A DNA stretch of 64,000 nt from Paenarthrobacter sp. JL.01a (GCF_025452095.1 NZ_CP104877.1:2356001-2420000), one strand, 5' to 3'. Numbered from the stretch's first letter, positions 1 to 10,476 are shown. The notes: generated from the sequence alone by a model not told the origin. Numbers and translations are program-made.

Positions 1-347
1 GTGCCGAGGACGAAAACCACGTCCACGTTGCTGTCCGGAACGGCGGCCTTGTAGATCCGGGTGGAGGGCCATTTCACTTTCCGGGCACCGGAGGAGGTGC
101 GCCGCACTGTGGGCCTGGTGAACTGGAAATCGTAATATTCCTCGGCGTCCACGGTGGCAATCTTCTTGCCGTTCCATAGCTTGTTCAGGTAGTGCAGAGC
201 ATCGCTGGCTGCTTCACCGGCGTCGTTCCAGCCCTCAAAGGCAGCGATCATTACGGTGACGCGCTGTCCTTCCGCGGGTTCCTTGAGGAAACGCTCGGGC
301 TCCACGGTGATGTCCTGCCCTTCGGGGGTCCCGTCCACACTGTTCAT
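1..347 (-). CDS. PAC2 family protein (N-terminal part, cut by window edge)
   Basis: The minus strand encodes about 115 residues beginning MNSVDGTPEG. They include an acidic N-terminus, then VTVMIAAFEGWNDAGEAA and VDVVFVLG near the edge, which fit the PAC2 (proteasome assembly chaperone 2-like) family known in actinobacteria. The gene continues past base 1, so the C-terminus is missing. The ATG start is preceded 6 bases upstream by TAGGGT, fitting a leaderless transcript. It diverges from the HAD hydrolase that heads the run towards the proteasome genes. PAC2 proteins are assembly chaperones in eukaryotes; a role in assembling bacterial PrcAB is only a suggestion from context. Confidence 0.75.
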   Translation of the reverse strand, partial: MNSVDGTPEGQDITVEPERFLKEPAEGQRVTVMIAAFEGWNDAGEAASDALHYLNKLWNGKKIATVDAEEYYDFQFTRPTVRRTSSGARKVKWPSTRIYKAAVPDSNVDVVFVLG

Positions 348-353
348 CCACTC

Positions 354-359
354 ACCCTA
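354..359 (-). promoter_or_regulatory. -10 hexamer of leaderless PAC2 gene
   Basis: TAGGGT on the minus strand ends 6 bases before the ATG, so transcription would begin at the start codon. Inferred from spacing only. Confidence 0.45.
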
Positions 360-457
360 CGTCCAAGACCCCAATGGATGCATGGCATTTCGCGTCAACG
401 CGTGTCCCGTATTCGCCCACAGCACAATGCCGGAACTGCGGGCCATCAGGTTCCACG

Positions 458-463
458 TAGACT
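458..463 (+). promoter_or_regulatory. -10 hexamer of leaderless HAD gene
   Basis: TAGACT ends 7 bases before the ATG of the HAD hydrolase. This placement favours that start over longer N-terminal extensions. Confidence 0.45.
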
Positions 464-470
464 GGAAACC

Positions 471-1190
471 ATGCATTCAACACCCAGCCAGCCCCTCCTC
501 AAAGCCGTGCTCTGGGATATGGATGGCACACTCGTGGACACTGAACCCTATTGGATCGCGGCCGAGCGCGCCCTGGTGGAGGCACATGGCGGCACCTGGA
601 GCCACCAGCAGGCCATGCAGTTGGTGGGCCAGTCCTTGCTTCACTCCGCGGCTGTCCTGCAGCGGGCCGGAGTCAAACTCGAGGCCCGCGAAATCGTGGA
701 TACTTTGAGCGCACAGGTCATTGCCCGGGTCCGACAGGAAGTCCCGTGGCGCCCGGGAGCGCGCGAGCTGCTGGATGAACTCCACGCGGCAGGCATCCGC
801 TGCGCCCTGGTAACCATGTCGGAAGGCCCGCTCGCGGGAGTGGTGGTTGAAAGCCTCCACAAGCCGTATTTCGAGTTCATGGTCACCGGCGACACCGTCA
901 CCCACGGAAAGCCCCACCCGGAGGCTTACCTCACCGCGGTGGAACGGCTGAAGCTAGACGACCCTTCCATCACGGTGGACCACTGCGTGGCCCTGGAGGA
1001 CTCCATCCCGGGAGCCACGGCCGCCATTGCATCAGGTGTGGTAACCGTGGGAATTCCGCACCAGGTACCCCTTCCGGAGGACCCGCGCATGATCATGTGG
1101 CCCACCCTTGCAGGCAGGACGACGGCAGACGTACAACGGTTGGTCCTGGACCGCTTCCCGGCTCTGAACCTCGTTGAAGGGGCCAACTAG
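471..1190 (+). CDS. HAD-superfamily hydrolase (beta-phosphoglucomutase/phosphatase-like)
   Basis: A 239-residue protein with the four HAD motifs. Motif I is DMDGTLVD (residues 16-23, nucleophile D16 and acid D18), motif II lies in ALVTMS (about 111-116), motif III Lys in HGKPHPEAY (about 147) and motif IV in ALEDSIPG (E/D about 175-176). A helical cap region lies between motifs I and II, as in subfamily I phosphatases and phosphoglucomutases. The frame is open upstream, but ATG 471 fits family length and has a -10-like hexamer 7 bases before it. The stop codon abuts the GTG of the next gene, indicating an operon. The substrate cannot be read from sequence. Confidence 0.85.
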   Translation: MHSTPSQPLLKAVLWDMDGTLVDTEPYWIAAERALVEAHGGTWSHQQAMQLVGQSLLHSAAVLQRAGVKLEAREIVDTLSAQVIARVRQEVPWRPGARELLDELHAAGIRCALVTMSEGPLAGVVVESLHKPYFEFMVTGDTVTHGKPHPEAYLTAVERLKLDDPSITVDHCVALEDSIPGATAAIASGVVTVGIPHQVPLPEDPRMIMWPTLAGRTTADVQRLVLDRFPALNLVEGAN

Positions 1191-2354
1191 GTGAGCAGTT
1201 CCCCCGCACCCCATCACGCCGCGTCGAAAAAGGAAGGCATCCCGCTGGGGAAGATCGCCGGCGTGCCCGTCTACCTGGCGTACTCCTGGTTCGTGATTGC
1301 CGCGATCACAGTGGTTTTCTACGGCCCGGTTATCATCGACAAGTTTCCTGGCATTGGCAACTGGGGATACCTGGCTGGCCTTGCAGTCGCCTTGCTGCTG
1401 GCCGTCTCTGTCCTCCTGCACGAAATGGCCCACGCCCTCAGCGCCAGGGCCTTCGGTTGGCCCACAGAGAAGATCGTGCTGAACCTGTGGGGTGGCCACA
1501 CCCAATTCGAAAACTTCACGGCCTCGCCCGGCCGCTCGGTCATCGTTGCCCTCGCTGGACCGGCGTCGAACTTCGTCATCGCCGGGATCATGTGGGCTGT
1601 AACGTCCACCGGAACGCTCAGTGGCATACCCCGTATGCTGGCCGACATCCTGATGCTCGCCAATCTCGTGATCGGTATCTTCAACGTCCTGCCCGGAATG
1701 CCCTTGGATGGTGGCCGCCTGGTGGAGTCAGCTGTCTGGAAAGCGACGGGCAGCCAGGACAAGGGAACCATTGCCGCCGGCTGGTCCGGCCGGATCATCG
1801 TGGTGGCTTTGGTGATCTGGTTCATTGTCGTGCCGTTCCTCAGGGGCCAGTTGCCCGACCTCATGTACACGGTTGTTACCGTCCTGGTCTGCGGCTTCCT
1901 CTGGATGAGTGCTTCGAGCTCCATCCACCACGCAAAACTGCGCAGCCGCCTGTACATGGTGACTGCCGCCGGCCTGGCAGAGCCCGCTGTCGGTGTGCCG
2001 AACTCGGCCACAGTGGCAGACGTCCTGGCCATAGCACCTGCGGGAAGTCCCGCCGTCGTGATCTGCGGACCTGATGGCAAGCCGCAAGGCGTTGTTGATG
2101 GTCCCGCCGTTGCAAGCGTCCCCTTTGAAGCGACCACGACGACGCCCGTCACCGCGGTTGCCCACGCCCTGGCCGCCGGGGCGTACGTCCCCGAATGGTC
2201 GAAGGGCCAGGAGCTGATCCAGTACTTGGCGCAGCTGGACGGCGGCGAATACGCTGTGGTGGACCACAACGGAGTCGTCACCGGATTGCTTCGCCAGGAC
2301 GCCGTAGTGACAGCCATAACAGGCAAGGAACCCCGCAGGAGCGGTCGCGCCTGA
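1191..2354 (+). CDS. Site-2 protease (M50) family zinc metalloprotease with CBS domains
   Basis: A 387-residue polytopic membrane protein. The zinc-binding HEMAH motif (residues 77-81) lies in a membrane helix, and the second M50 motif NVLPGMPLDGGR supplies the Asp ligand (D173). Hydrophobic segments fill about residues 20-260. The last ~120 residues are soluble and look like a CBS-domain pair. This matches the Rip3/SpoIVFB-CBS type of intramembrane protease that cuts membrane-bound regulators. GTG start directly follows the HAD stop. The substrate is unknown; closeness to the Pup-proteasome genes is suggestive only. Confidence 0.88.
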   Translation: MSSSPAPHHAASKKEGIPLGKIAGVPVYLAYSWFVIAAITVVFYGPVIIDKFPGIGNWGYLAGLAVALLLAVSVLLHEMAHALSARAFGWPTEKIVLNLWGGHTQFENFTASPGRSVIVALAGPASNFVIAGIMWAVTSTGTLSGIPRMLADILMLANLVIGIFNVLPGMPLDGGRLVESAVWKATGSQDKGTIAAGWSGRIIVVALVIWFIVVPFLRGQLPDLMYTVVTVLVCGFLWMSASSSIHHAKLRSRLYMVTAAGLAEPAVGVPNSATVADVLAIAPAGSPAVVICGPDGKPQGVVDGPAVASVPFEATTTTPVTAVAHALAAGAYVPEWSKGQELIQYLAQLDGGEYAVVDHNGVVTGLLRQDAVVTAITGKEPRRSGRA

Positions 2355-2466
2355 CCACAGGACCGGTAGAGTTACATGCCGGCCGTCTTAGCAAGAACCC
2401 AAACCTTCGGCGCCCAGCAGCCAGCAACACGTCGCGGCCAAGCCGTACAAGAGCGAGGAACACCAC

Positions 2467-3531
2467 ATGAACCGCGAAACCGCCGCCCCCGAGGCAAGCG
2501 CAAGCCCGGACAAGGCAGCCACCGGCTCCACTGTGCAGCCAACGGGTGCTGCTCGGCGTCGCGGGCCCTTCCGTGTGGGAGAGCGGGTCCAGCTCACTGA
2601 CGAGCGCGGGCGAATGAACACGATCATGCTGGAAGCGGGCGGCGCGTTCCACACGCACCGTGGATTCCTGAACCACGACGAAATCATCGGCAAGGTAGAT
2701 GGTTCCGTGGTGAGCAACAATGTTGGCCAGCAGTACCAGACGCTGCGCCCCCTGTTGTCCGACTTCGTGTTGTCCATGCCCCGTGGTGCTGCCGTTGTCT
2801 ACCCCAAAGACGCAGCCCAGATCGTTACCATGGCAGACATCTTCCCGGGTGCCCGCGTTGTGGAAGCAGGCGTCGGATCAGGCGCACTGTCGATTTCGCT
2901 GCTCCGTGCGGTAGGCGACGGCGGTTACCTGCACTCCTTCGAGCGTCGCGAAGAGTTCGCTGACATCGCCCGGGGAAACGTGGAGACCATCTTCGGCGGG
3001 CCCCACCCGGCCTGGCAAATCTCCTTGGGCGACTTCCAGGAGGAAGTCGTCAAGGCTGAGGCTCCCGGATCCGTGGACCGCGTGGTCCTGGACATGCTCG
3101 CTCCATGGGAATGCCTCGACGCCGTCGCAACCGTCCTGGCACCAGGTGGCGTGTGGATCAACTACGTCGCCACGGTGACGCAGTTGTCGCGCACCGCCGA
3201 AGCGATCCGCGCCGACGGCCGCTTTACCGAGCCCGATGCCTGGGAGTCCATGGTCCGTGGCTGGCACCTGGAGGGCCTGGCCGTCCGGCCCGACCACCGC
3301 ATGGTTGCCCACACCGGTTTCCTGTTGGTAACCCGGCGCCTGGCCGACGGCGTGACCGGAATTTCCGTGAAGCGGCGTCCTTCCAAGACTGAATTCAGCG
3401 AAGAGGACCTCAACGCCTGGACCCCCGGTGCGGTAGGCGAACGTTCTGTCTCGGATAAGAAGTTGCGCCGCGCCGCCCGTGATGCCATCGCCGGAACCAA
3501 CGTCCAGGACGACCCCACGGTCACAAACTGA
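2467..3531 (+). CDS. trmI: tRNA (adenine(58)-N1)-methyltransferase
   Basis: A 354-residue class I SAM methyltransferase. The N-terminal domain carries the TrmI signature (FRVGERVQLTDERGR, then an Rxx-HRGFLNHDEIIGK block). The SAM site is VVEAGVGSGALSISLL (about 128-143). Further motifs include VDRVVLDMLAPWE and GGVWINYVATVTQ. The family makes m1A58 in the T-loop of tRNA. In actinobacteria it commonly sits just upstream of the proteasome ATPase gene, as here. The C-terminal extension (about 290-354, basic and disordered-looking) is typical of actinobacterial members. Confidence 0.92.
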   Translation: MNRETAAPEASASPDKAATGSTVQPTGAARRRGPFRVGERVQLTDERGRMNTIMLEAGGAFHTHRGFLNHDEIIGKVDGSVVSNNVGQQYQTLRPLLSDFVLSMPRGAAVVYPKDAAQIVTMADIFPGARVVEAGVGSGALSISLLRAVGDGGYLHSFERREEFADIARGNVETIFGGPHPAWQISLGDFQEEVVKAEAPGSVDRVVLDMLAPWECLDAVATVLAPGGVWINYVATVTQLSRTAEAIRADGRFTEPDAWESMVRGWHLEGLAVRPDHRMVAHTGFLLVTRRLADGVTGISVKRRPSKTEFSEEDLNAWTPGAVGERSVSDKKLRRAARDAIAGTNVQDDPTVTN

Positions 3532-3627
3532 AAAGGTCACAATAGGGTCCGCATTCCGGATGTCATCGGGCACCCTGGGCTTTTCGGGACTAAGGTCTTG
3601 TTAAGCGCAGGAAGGGGCTGATGAATC

Positions 3628-5436
3628 GTGGATACGCCAAACAACGACCTTGGACGGCCGACGCCGGAGGATGCAAATACAGCGGCAGAGGAAAGGGCGG
3701 GCCGGGGTATCGCCCCAGTTCAGCCACCTGAACCCTCCACCGACCTGACTGTTGCCGAACGGCAGATCAACATCCTTCGGGACAAGCTCCGCCACATTGA
3801 CCGCCAGCTGGCCGCCGCTACCCAGAACAACAGCAAGCTCGTGAGCATGCTGGAAACTGCCAAAGCCGAGATCCTTCGCCTCAAGGGGGCCTTGGAGCAG
3901 GAGGGCCAGCCGCCCTACAGCTTCGGCACCGTACTCCAGGTCAACCCGCGCAGGCAGCCGGCGCCCGGAAGTTCGGGGCAAGCTGCGACGGAAGAGTCTG
4001 TGGACATCTTCAACGCCGGCCGGAAGATGCGCGTGGGCGTGAGCCCCCTGGTCAATGTCAACCAACTCGCTGTAGGGCAGGAAGTCCTGCTCAATGAAGC
4101 GCTCCTCATCGTGGCAGGACTTGGCTACGAACGGGCCGGTGAGCTGGTCACGTTGAAGGAAATGCTCGGCAAAGACCGTGCACTGGTAGTGGGCCGCGCC
4201 GATGAGGAACGGGTAGTCCGGCTCTCCGGTGCCCTCCAGGAACTCCACCTCAAGGTCGGCGACGCACTTTCGCTCGATTCCCGGACCGGGTACGCCCTGG
4301 AGAAGGTTCCCCGCGCCGAAGTGGAAAACCTGGTCCTCGAGGAAGTTCCGGACATCACCTACCAGGACATTGGCGGCCTCGGTCCGCAGATTGAACAAAT
4401 CCGTGACGCCGTTGAATTGCCGTTCCTGCATCCGGACCTCTACCGCGAACACGGATTGAAGGCCCCCAAGGGCATCCTGTTGTACGGTCCTCCGGGCTGC
4501 GGAAAGACCTTGATCGCAAAAGCCGTGGCGAACTCCCTCGCTGCCAGGGCCGCCGAACGCGCCGGCAACACCGACCTCAAGAGCTACTTCCTGAACATCA
4601 AGGGTCCAGAGCTCCTGGACAAGTATGTCGGCGAAACTGAGCGGCATATCCGGTTGATCTTCGCCCGGGCCCGTGAGAAGGCGTCGGACGGCAGCCCCGT
4701 GGTTGTCTTCTTCGATGAGATGGACTCGCTTTTCAGGACCCGCGGTACCGGTGTGTCATCCGACGTCGAAACCACCATCGTGCCCCAGCTGCTCAGCGAG
4801 ATCGACGGCGTGGAGCGCCTGGACAACGTCATTGTCATCGGCGCATCCAACAGGGAAGACATGATCGACCCCGCGATCCTCCGGCCGGGACGCCTCGATG
4901 TAAAAGTGAAGATCCAACGGCCTGATGCCGAAGCTGCCGCAGACATTTTTGCCAAATACATCACAACGGACCTGCCGTTCCACGCCCAGGACCTGGCGGA
5001 GTACGGCGGCGATGTCCAGGCAACGGTGGACGCCATGGTCCAGCGGACCGTGGAAGCCATGTACTCCACCGAGAAATCCAACGAGTACCTCGAAGTCACC
5101 TACGCCAACGGCGACACGGAGATGCTGTATTTCAAGGACTTCAATTCCGGAGCTGTGGTGCAGAACGTGGTGGACCGCGCCAAGAAGTACGCCATCAAGG
5201 ATCTTTTGACCAACCAGCAAAAGGGCCTCCGGATCGAGCATCTGCTGCGTGCCGTGGTGGATGAGTTCCGGGAGCACGAGGACATGCCGAACACCACCAA
5301 TCCGGACGATTGGGCCCGCATTTCGGGCAAGAAGGGTGAGCGGATCACCTACATCCGGACCATCGTCCAAGGCAAGGCCGGGCAGGAACCTGGCAAGTCC
5401 ATCGAGACCACCGCGAACACGGGCCAGTACCTGTGA
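3628..5436 (+). CDS. arc: Proteasome-associated AAA+ ATPase ARC/Mpa
   Basis: A 602-residue hexameric unfoldase that recognises pupylated proteins and feeds them to the 20S core. Order: disordered N-terminus, coiled coil (about 42-90, the Pup-binding segment), tandem OB domains, then one AAA domain with Walker A GPPGCGKT (287-294) and Walker B VVVFFDE (358-364), followed by the [18 protein letters not shown] region. The C-terminus ends GQYL with a penultimate Tyr, the docking motif that opens the PrcA gate. GTG start with an AGGAAGGGG ribosome site. The dop frame opens across its stop codon. Confidence 0.96.
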   Translation: MDTPNNDLGRPTPEDANTAAEERAGRGIAPVQPPEPSTDLTVAERQINILRDKLRHIDRQLAAATQNNSKLVSMLETAKAEILRLKGALEQEGQPPYSFGTVLQVNPRRQPAPGSSGQAATEESVDIFNAGRKMRVGVSPLVNVNQLAVGQEVLLNEALLIVAGLGYERAGELVTLKEMLGKDRALVVGRADEERVVRLSGALQELHLKVGDALSLDSRTGYALEKVPRAEVENLVLEEVPDITYQDIGGLGPQIEQIRDAVELPFLHPDLYREHGLKAPKGILLYGPPGCGKTLIAKAVANSLAARAAERAGNTDLKSYFLNIKGPELLDKYVGETERHIRLIFARAREKASDGSPVVVFFDEMDSLFRTRGTGVSSDVETTIVPQLLSEIDGVERLDNVIVIGASNREDMIDPAILRPGRLDVKVKIQRPDAEAAADIFAKYITTDLPFHAQDLAEYGGDVQATVDAMVQRTVEAMYSTEKSNEYLEVTYANGDTEMLYFKDFNSGAVVQNVVDRAKKYAIKDLLTNQQKGLRIEHLLRAVVDEFREHEDMPNTTNPDDWARISGKKGERITYIRTIVQGKAGQEPGKSIETTANTGQYL

Positions 5437-5486
5437 CAGCAAGACCCGAAGGTACACCCGCAGAGAAACTGCCCACAGGCGGAGCG

Positions 5487-7106
5487 ATGCGCGTCATGGG
5501 CTCGGAAACTGAATACGGTATCCATGCGCCGTCAGCACCGGGCGCCAATGCCACCATGATGTCTGCGAGGATCATCCAGGCCTACGCCGCCGTGACGCGC
5601 CAGCGCGCCGCCGGCGGGGCCGAGACACGGTGGGACTACACGGACGAAGAGCCGCTCCACGACGCGCGCGGCTGGACGGTGGACAGGTCGGCGGCAGATC
5701 CAAGCCAGCTCACCGACCAGCCACCGGTTCTCGACGCCGAAGCTGTCGCCTTGGCATATGGCCGCCAGGAACTGGAGCTTGATGGCGCGGACGAGTCCGG
5801 TTCCCTCCTGATGAACATGGTGCTCGGCAACGGCGCGCGTCTGTACGTGGACCATGCCCATCCGGAGTACTCCAGCCCGGAGGTCACCAATCCCCGGGAT
5901 GCGGTTGCCTGGGACGCCGCCGGCGACCTCGTGGCGCTTGCCACAATGCGGAAGGTTGCCGCCGACACCAGCTTGCCTGCCATCAACCTGTACAAGAACA
6001 ACACCGATAACAAGTCGGTGTCCTACGGCTCCCATGAGAACTACCTCATGCCCCGTTCGGTGCCCTTTGGCGACATCATCCGCGGCCTGACGCCGTTCTT
6101 CGTGTCCCGTCAGGTTCTCTGCGGTGCCGGCCGCGTGGGGTTAGGGCAGGACAGTTCAACTCCGGGTTACCAGATCAGCCAGCGGGCCGATTTCTTCGAA
6201 GCGGAAGTCGGGCTGGAGACAACCATCCGCCGCCCCATCATCAACACCCGGGATGAACCGCATGCAACGGCCGACAAGTACCGCCGCCTGCATGTGATCA
6301 TCGGGGACGCCAACCTCAGCCAAGCCTCCAACTACCTCAAATTCGGTACCACGGCCATGGTCTTGAGCCTCATTGAGGCCGGACAGGCTCCCAAAGTCGA
6401 GGTCCACGAGCCTGTGCAGGCCCTTCAGGCCGTCAGCCACGACACCACTCTGACGGCGACGGTCCGGCTGCTCGACGGGCGCAGGGTGACAGCGCTCGAT
6501 CTGCAGTGGATGTACTACGAGGCCGCAGCGAAGCTTGCCCAGGAAACCGGCGTGGCAGATTCCCTCTCCGGAGACGGCCACAGCAATGAGGTTCTCTCAC
6601 GCTGGGAATCCACGTTGACCGCGTTGGGCTCCGATGTCATGTCTGCCGCTTCCTCCGTGGAGTGGGTGGCGAAAAAGTCGATCCTGGAGGGGTACCGTAA
6701 CAGGGACGGCCTGGGTTGGGACGACGCCAGGCTCGGTTTGGTGGACCTTCAGTGGTCCGACATCCGCCCCGAGAAAGGCCTCTACTACAGGCTTCTGTCC
6801 AACAACCGCATGCAGCGGGTGGTGGACGACGCCGACATCGCCCGGGCGGTGACGGAACCGCCGTCGGATACCCGCGCGTACTTCCGCGGCAAGTGCGTTT
6901 CGAGGTTCGGCAAGGACGTTGTGGGCGCCAGCTGGGACTCGGTGATCTTCGACGTGCCGGGACTCGGGAAACTACAGCGCGTGCCAACCCGTGAACCCTT
7001 GCGCGGGACACAGGCGCTGACCGGAGCACTCTTCGAACGCCACACTGAAGCGGGCCCGTTCCTGGCCGAATTGTTGGGCCAGAATCCACCACCGGCAAGG
7101 GCCTGA
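5487..7106 (+). CDS. dop: Deamidase/depupylase of Pup (Dop)
   Basis: A 539-residue glutamine-synthetase-fold enzyme. Dop converts the C-terminal Gln of Pup to Glu and also removes Pup from substrates. The N-terminus MRVMGSETEYGIHAP carries the conserved E-x-E-Y-G nucleotide/metal motif and lines up with other Dop starts. [21 protein letters not shown] and the [12 protein letters not shown] block are shared with PafA. A longer start at GTG 5433, overlapping the arc stop as GTGA, adds 18 unconserved residues and may be used through translational coupling. The paralogue pafA lies four genes downstream. Confidence 0.94.
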   Translation: MRVMGSETEYGIHAPSAPGANATMMSARIIQAYAAVTRQRAAGGAETRWDYTDEEPLHDARGWTVDRSAADPSQLTDQPPVLDAEAVALAYGRQELELDGADESGSLLMNMVLGNGARLYVDHAHPEYSSPEVTNPRDAVAWDAAGDLVALATMRKVAADTSLPAINLYKNNTDNKSVSYGSHENYLMPRSVPFGDIIRGLTPFFVSRQVLCGAGRVGLGQDSSTPGYQISQRADFFEAEVGLETTIRRPIINTRDEPHATADKYRRLHVIIGDANLSQASNYLKFGTTAMVLSLIEAGQAPKVEVHEPVQALQAVSHDTTLTATVRLLDGRRVTALDLQWMYYEAAAKLAQETGVADSLSGDGHSNEVLSRWESTLTALGSDVMSAASSVEWVAKKSILEGYRNRDGLGWDDARLGLVDLQWSDIRPEKGLYYRLLSNNRMQRVVDDADIARAVTEPPSDTRAYFRGKCVSRFGKDVVGASWDSVIFDVPGLGKLQRVPTREPLRGTQALTGALFERHTEAGPFLAELLGQNPPPARA

Positions 7107-7178
7107 ACCAGCCCGCAGCGTGGCAATATGGCAGTAGGAAGTCTCCGATAACAGGGGACTGACAGTAGGGAGAAAGAA

Positions 7179-7382
7179 ATGGCAGCTCAGGAGCAGCAAC
7201 AACCACAGTCGCGGGAAACCGAAGCTGAAGTGGACGTCCCGGAGGCTCCGCCCGCAGCGCCCGAGGCCCAGGCATCGGAGGCAACACAGGGCGTGGATGA
7301 TCTCCTCGACGAAATCGACGGCGTACTGGAATCGAACGCCGAAGAGTTCGTCCGGGCCTTCGTCCAAAAAGGCGGTCAGTAA
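7179..7382 (+). CDS. pup: Prokaryotic ubiquitin-like protein Pup (GGQ form)
   Basis: A 67-residue, mostly disordered, Glu/Gln/Pro-rich protein. The C-terminal half ([13 protein letters not shown] then [15 protein letters not shown]) is the segment that folds into a helix on the ARC/Mpa coiled coil. The last three residues are GGQ, so Dop must first deamidate Gln to Glu before PafA can ligate it to substrate lysines. GAGAAAG ribosome site just before the ATG. It lies between dop and prcB as in other actinobacteria. Confidence 0.97.
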   Translation: MAAQEQQQPQSRETEAEVDVPEAPPAAPEAQASEATQGVDDLLDEIDGVLESNAEEFVRAFVQKGGQ

Positions 7383-7462
7383 CCGGCCCCACACCCAGGA
7401 TCTACCACCCGGACGGCGTGAGGCCGCCGGGCACCGGAACGCAGAGTCGAAGGAGTGCAGCA

Positions 7463-8272
7463 ATGCAGGACCCATCAAACGGCCCCCTGGCCACCCAGGC
7501 AACGTCTTCATTCACCGAGCATCTCCAACGCTCGCGTCCTGAACTCCTTCCGTTCAATCAACCGCTGCCCGCCGGCTCCGTGCCGGCATCACCCCACGCC
7601 ACCACCATCGTGGCGCTGACATACGCCGGCGGAGTGCTGATGGCGGGTGATCGTCGCGCCACCATGGGCAACGTCATCGCCAGCCGCCACATCGAGAAAG
7701 TGTTCCCGGCCGATGAATTTTCGGTACTGGGTATCGCCGGGACAGCCGGCCTGGCAATCGACATCACGCGCCTTTTCCAGGTGGAGCTCGAACACTACGA
7801 AAAGATCGAAGGTACGCTCCTGAGCCTGGTGGGCAAGGCAAACCGCCTCGGTGCCATGATCCGGGGGAACCTGCCCATGGCGATGCAGGGGATGGCGGTC
7901 ATTCCGCTGTTCGCCGGCTTCGACCACGTCAGCGGCGTGGGCCGCTTGTTCTCCTATGACGTCACGGGCGGCCGCTATGAAGAGCAGGAACACCACTCGG
8001 TGGGATCGGGATCGGTCTTTGCCAGGGGTGCGCTGAAGAAGCTGTGGAAGCCTAATCTGACCGAGGAGGACGCGGTCGCGGTAGCTGTCGAGGCACTCTA
8101 CGACGCCGCTGACGATGACTCCGCCACAGGCGGCCCGGACCCGGTACGCCAACTCTGGCCAGTTGTTTACACAGTGAACCGCGCCGGAAACCGCAGGGTT
8201 CCTGAGCGGGACCTCGCGGCCATTGCGGGAGACATCGTTGAATCGCGGGCCATCGCCGGACGGGAGGCCTGA
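7463..8272 (+). CDS. prcB: 20S proteasome beta subunit PrcB
   Basis: A 269-residue Ntn-hydrolase precursor. A propeptide of about 46 residues ends at HA before TTIVAL; cleavage would expose Thr47 as the catalytic nucleophile. Downstream [14 protein letters not shown] contains the conserved Asp17/Arg19-type active-site residues and a Lys about 30 residues on (HIEKVF). An AAGGAG site 7 bases before ATG 7463 decides this start over a longer open frame. One base separates its stop from the prcA ATG, so the two core subunits are co-translated. Confidence 0.96.
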   Translation: MQDPSNGPLATQATSSFTEHLQRSRPELLPFNQPLPAGSVPASPHATTIVALTYAGGVLMAGDRRATMGNVIASRHIEKVFPADEFSVLGIAGTAGLAIDITRLFQVELEHYEKIEGTLLSLVGKANRLGAMIRGNLPMAMQGMAVIPLFAGFDHVSGVGRLFSYDVTGGRYEEQEHHSVGSGSVFARGALKKLWKPNLTEEDAVAVAVEALYDAADDDSATGGPDPVRQLWPVVYTVNRAGNRRVPERDLAAIAGDIVESRAIAGREA

Positions 8273-8273
8273 A

Positions 8274-8981
8274 ATGACGCAGCAGTTCTATGTTTCTCCT
8301 GAACAACTGATGAAGGACCGCGCGGACTTCGCGCGGAAGGGCATCGCCCGCGGCAGGTCCGTCGTGGTCATCAGCTGCGCCGACGGCATCGCGCTGATCG
8401 CCGAGAATCCATCACCGTCCCTGCACAAAATCGGCGAAATCTACGACAAGATCGCCTTTGCGGCCGTAGGCAAGTACAACGAGTTCGAGAGCCTGCGCCA
8501 GGCAGGCGTCCGCTACGCCGATGTCCGCGGCTACTCCTACGACCGCGAAGACGTCACAGCCCGCGGCCTGGCCAGTGTGTACGCGCAAAGCCTCGGAGCT
8601 GTGTTCACCGCTGAACAGAAGCCTTTCGAGGTTGAACTGGCGGTGGCCGAGGTAGGCGCGACGCAGGAGCAGGACCACCTTTACCGCCTGACCTTCGATG
8701 GTTCCATCGCTGACGAGAACGGTTTCGTCGTCATGGGCGGACTGGCAGACCAGATTTCCGACGTCGTCAGCGGGGCCTGGGAGCCGGAACTCACCCTCCC
8801 GGGGGCCATGCGTCTGGCGTTGCGTGCCTTGGCTGCCGATAAGGAACTCGAAGCCCTGCCGGCTACCGCCGTCGAAGCCGCTGTCCTCTACCGCGCGTCG
8901 GAGAGCCACCGCGGATCACGCCGGGCGTTCCGGCGGCTGCTGCCCGAGGACATGACCCGGTTGCTCACAGAGGAGGCCTGA
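8274..8981 (+). CDS. prcA: 20S proteasome alpha subunit PrcA
   Basis: A 235-residue, non-catalytic ring subunit that forms the gated pore of the 20S core. The start [31 protein letters not shown] is the alpha-subunit gating and H0-helix signature. [21 protein letters not shown] is typical of actinobacterial PrcA. There is no N-terminal Thr propeptide, unlike PrcB. GGAGG lies 6 bases before ATG, within the end of prcB. One base separates its stop from pafA. Confidence 0.95.
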   Translation: MTQQFYVSPEQLMKDRADFARKGIARGRSVVVISCADGIALIAENPSPSLHKIGEIYDKIAFAAVGKYNEFESLRQAGVRYADVRGYSYDREDVTARGLASVYAQSLGAVFTAEQKPFEVELAVAEVGATQEQDHLYRLTFDGSIADENGFVVMGGLADQISDVVSGAWEPELTLPGAMRLALRALAADKELEALPATAVEAAVLYRASESHRGSRRAFRRLLPEDMTRLLTEEA

Positions 8982-8982
8982 G

Positions 8983-10347
8983 ATGGACAAACGCATATTC
9001 GGCATCGAAACGGAATTCGGGATCTCCTATTCCAGCCCTGATTCGCGTCCTTTGGCACCTGAGGAAGTGGCCCGCTACCTCTTCAGGAAAGTGGTCAGCT
9101 GGGGGAGGTCTTCGAACGTCTTCCTGACCAACGGCTCGCGGCTCTACCTGGACGTGGGTTCCCACCCCGAATACGCCACGGCTGAGTGCGATGACCTTGC
9201 CCAGCTCATTGCCCACGACAGGGCAGGGGAGCTCATTCTCGATGACCTCGTTGATGAGGCCCAGAGCAGGCTGGCCGCCGAAGGCTTCAACGGAACCGTC
9301 TACCTTTTCAAGAACAACACTGATTCGGCGGGAAACTCCTACGGCAGCCATGAGAACTACTTGATTCCCCGCCGCGGTGAATTCTCGCGCTTGGCCGAAA
9401 TCCTGATTCCCTTCCTGGTGACCCGGCAGTTGATCGCAGGTGCCGGCAAGGTATTGAAGACCCCGCACGGCGCCACCTTTGCCTTCTCCCAACGCGCAGA
9501 CCACATCTGGGAAGGCGTGTCCTCCGCGACCACCCGCTCGCGTCCCATCATCAACACCCGGGACGAGCCGCACGCCGACGCCGAGTTCTACCGTCGTCTC
9601 CACGTCATCGTCGGGGACTCCAACATGTCCGAGACAACGGCCTTGCTCAAAGTCGGTACCGTGGACCTCATTCTCCGGATGATCGAGTCGGGCGTCATCA
9701 TGCGGGACATGCGCATGGAAAACCCCATCCGCAGCATCCGGGAAATTTCCCACGACCTTACGGGCCGGGCTTTGGTCCGCCTCGCCAACGGCAGGCAGCT
9801 CACAGCCCTTGATATCCAGCGCGAATACCTCACCAAGGTCACGGACTTCGTCGCCACCAATGGAGCCCACAACGCCCACGTCCCCTTGATCCTGGACCTG
9901 TGGAAGCGCACTCTTGACGCCATCGAAAGCGGCGACACGAGCACCATTGACACCGAGGTTGACTGGGCAATCAAGAAAAAGCTCATGGATGGCTACATGG
10001 GACGGCACGGGCTTGGCCTCGATTCGCCGCGGATCGCCCAACTCGACCTTACGTACCATGACATCTCACGGCAGAGGGGCCTGTTCTTCCTGCTCCAGGC
10101 CAGGGGAGCGGCCCGCCGCCTCGTCACAGAGACCGACGTCAAGGACGCCGTGGATGCGCCTCCCCAGACCACTCGTGCCAAGCTGCGCGGTGACTTCGTC
10201 CGCCGGGCCCAGGAACTTGGCCGGGACTACACCGTCGACTGGGTCCACCTGAAACTGAACGACCGCGCGCACCAGACCATTCTCTGCAAGGACCCCTTCC
10301 GTAGCGAGGACGAAAGGGTGGATGCACTCCTGGACTCCATGGGCTGA
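8983..10347 (+). CDS. pafA: Pup-protein ligase PafA
   Basis: A 454-residue Pup ligase paralogous to Dop. It phosphorylates the C-terminal Glu of Pup and joins it to a target lysine. [16 protein letters not shown] opens with the metal/ATP Glu motif; [39 protein letters not shown] and [31 protein letters not shown] are family blocks. It lacks the Dop-specific loop insertion seen after the first strand of the neighbouring paralogue. It ends the tightly packed prcB-prcA-pafA run. Confidence 0.96.
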   Translation: MDKRIFGIETEFGISYSSPDSRPLAPEEVARYLFRKVVSWGRSSNVFLTNGSRLYLDVGSHPEYATAECDDLAQLIAHDRAGELILDDLVDEAQSRLAAEGFNGTVYLFKNNTDSAGNSYGSHENYLIPRRGEFSRLAEILIPFLVTRQLIAGAGKVLKTPHGATFAFSQRADHIWEGVSSATTRSRPIINTRDEPHADAEFYRRLHVIVGDSNMSETTALLKVGTVDLILRMIESGVIMRDMRMENPIRSIREISHDLTGRALVRLANGRQLTALDIQREYLTKVTDFVATNGAHNAHVPLILDLWKRTLDAIESGDTSTIDTEVDWAIKKKLMDGYMGRHGLGLDSPRIAQLDLTYHDISRQRGLFFLLQARGAARRLVTETDVKDAVDAPPQTTRAKLRGDFVRRAQELGRDYTVDWVHLKLNDRAHQTILCKDPFRSEDERVDALLDSMG

Positions 10348-10357
10348 CCCTCGCTTT

Positions 10358-10374
10358 AAGCTGGCTCCCAGCTT
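10358..10374 (+). terminator. Small hairpin after pafA
   Basis: AAGCTGG and CCAGCTT form a 7-bp stem around a 3-base loop just after the pafA stop. No T-run follows, so termination would be weak at best. Confidence 0.3.
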
Positions 10375-10476
10375 CACGGGCTATTCTGGATAATGGTCTC
10401 TTTTCAGGAGACAACCTGCTTGGAGGCGTAATTCGCTGATCCGAGTGTCCTTTGCCCCGACGAAAGTGTCTTTTTT

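Noticed and set aside
192..470. N-terminal extension of the HAD hydrolase
   Set aside because: It would overlap the divergent PAC2 gene, adds residues unlike the family, and the ATG at 471 fits the HAD N-terminus.
3601..4647. A 348-codon open frame antisense to arc
   Set aside because: Shadow of the ATPase gene; no start signal or domain.
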